A stretch of DNA of 64,000 nucleotides from Candidatus Gastranaerophilales bacterium. Lineage in GTDB: Bacteria > Cyanobacteriota > Vampirovibrionia > Gastranaerophilales > Gastranaerophilaceae. The stretch lies in the NCBI GenBank assembly GCA_944325555.1, contig CALVAN010000007.1, forward strand, positions 26,879 to 90,878, given 5' to 3'. The notes beneath the pieces were generated by a model. That model searched no databases. It was not told where the DNA came from and saw only the letters and a program-made list of their open reading frames with translations. Below, one piece after another: positions 63,858 through 64,000 of this stretch. The translations under genes were made by a program, and so were the position numbers. Numbering within the stretch: position 1 is the stretch's first letter; each line of letters begins with the position of its first letter.

Positions 63858-63918
63858 AATTTGCAGAGAACAACGGTACAGGTTTAATGCAAATTTAAGA
63901 CAGCTGCTCAGTTGCAGG
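63858..63918. repeat. Second copy of the AATTTGC...GCAAATTxAAGACAGC element
   Basis: AATTTGC (63858-63864) and GCAAATT (63889-63895) are inverted arms, followed by TAAGACAGC and a CTGC/GCAG hairpin ending GCAGGAA. Same order as at 10287-10400. No gene is seen from 63690 to 64000. Confidence 0.55.
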
Positions 63919-63958
63919 AACTAAATAAAAATCCGACCTTTGTAAGAACTCTGTGTAA

Positions 63959-64000
63959 AAGGTGCCAGTGGCACGTTTTACATAGAGGCAGGCTAAGCCA
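63959..64000. repeat. Partial repeat at the window edge
   Basis: AGGTGCCAGTGGCACGTTTT then GAGGCAGGCTAAGC resembles the interior of copy B (GTGCCAGTGGCACGTT, GAGGCAG, CTAAGC). Probably a third copy cut by the edge. Confidence 0.5.

Overview
The window looks like a contig from a low-GC, Gram-negative gut bacterium. The best guess is the Candidatus Gastranaerophilales / Melainabacteria (non-photosynthetic relatives of cyanobacteria). The outer-membrane two-partner secretion pair rules in an outer membrane. The placement rests on the prepilin-like protein with an FSLAEALITLL-type N-terminus, the reverse rubrerythrin, and several proteins of no standard family that carry short F-K-G or SFG motifs. 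I place the phylum from remembered sequence style, not from a search, at moderate confidence.

Layout. 1-3.9 kb: a divergent two-partner secretion pair, an LktA/FHA-type adhesin (cut by the left edge) and its TpsB transporter, with a 19-bp palindrome between them. 3.9-10.1 kb: a phosphonate cassette. A CyltD-PepM fusion (the architecture of Fom1 from fosfomycin biosynthesis) overlaps a Ppd-alcohol dehydrogenase fusion. Together they could convert phosphoenolpyruvate to 2-hydroxyethylphosphonate (HEP) and activate it as CMP-HEP. An FkbM methyltransferase, a small Rossmann-like protein and a LicD transferase follow in the same direction. 10.2-11 kb: hairpin-rich repeats. 11-13.7 kb (minus strand): a paralogue of the Rossmann-like protein, a TagB/TagF-like transferase and a GT2 gene broken by a 35-bp tandem duplication. 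13.9-17.6 kb: an HKD-phosphodiesterase and DEDDh-exonuclease operon. 17.7-18.06 kb: a 371-bp GIY-YIG element with perfect 31-bp inverted ends.

18.3-40.9 kb is a large surface-glycan locus. It holds many GT2 enzymes, multidomain glycosyltransferases (GT2-radical SAM, double GT-B, GT2-GT17-WbsX), a GT8, a GT61, tandem sugar 3,4-ketoisomerases, an FdtB-type aminotransferase, an ATP-grasp-HAD fusion, a methyltransferase and UDP-glucose dehydrogenase. Two XRE regulators sit at its divergent centre. A short module (FSxKN ... YK xxTxLGxKI) recurs at the ends and domain joints of many of these enzymes. Genes between about 24 and 38 kb look more AT-rich by eye than the flanks, which suggests an accessory block.

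41-64 kb is mainly housekeeping: an MsbA/PglK-like ABC exporter, prmC, reverse rubrerythrin, HU, a prepilin-like protein, a dCMP deaminase family protein, def-fmt-aroH, a YkgJ-type cysteine-cluster protein, mutL, uvrA, tRNA-Lys, purA and aspS. It ends with a DUF1893-membrane fusion and a cytosolic 5'-nucleotidase-like protein. Several gaps hold dispersed palindromic repeats. The gap at 55.9-56.5 kb holds a possible 6S-like structured RNA.

The main biological hypothesis is that the cassette at 4-10 kb makes CMP-activated phosphonate. LicD and/or the TagF-like enzyme would transfer it to the glycan built by the neighbouring locus, giving a phosphonate-decorated cell surface.
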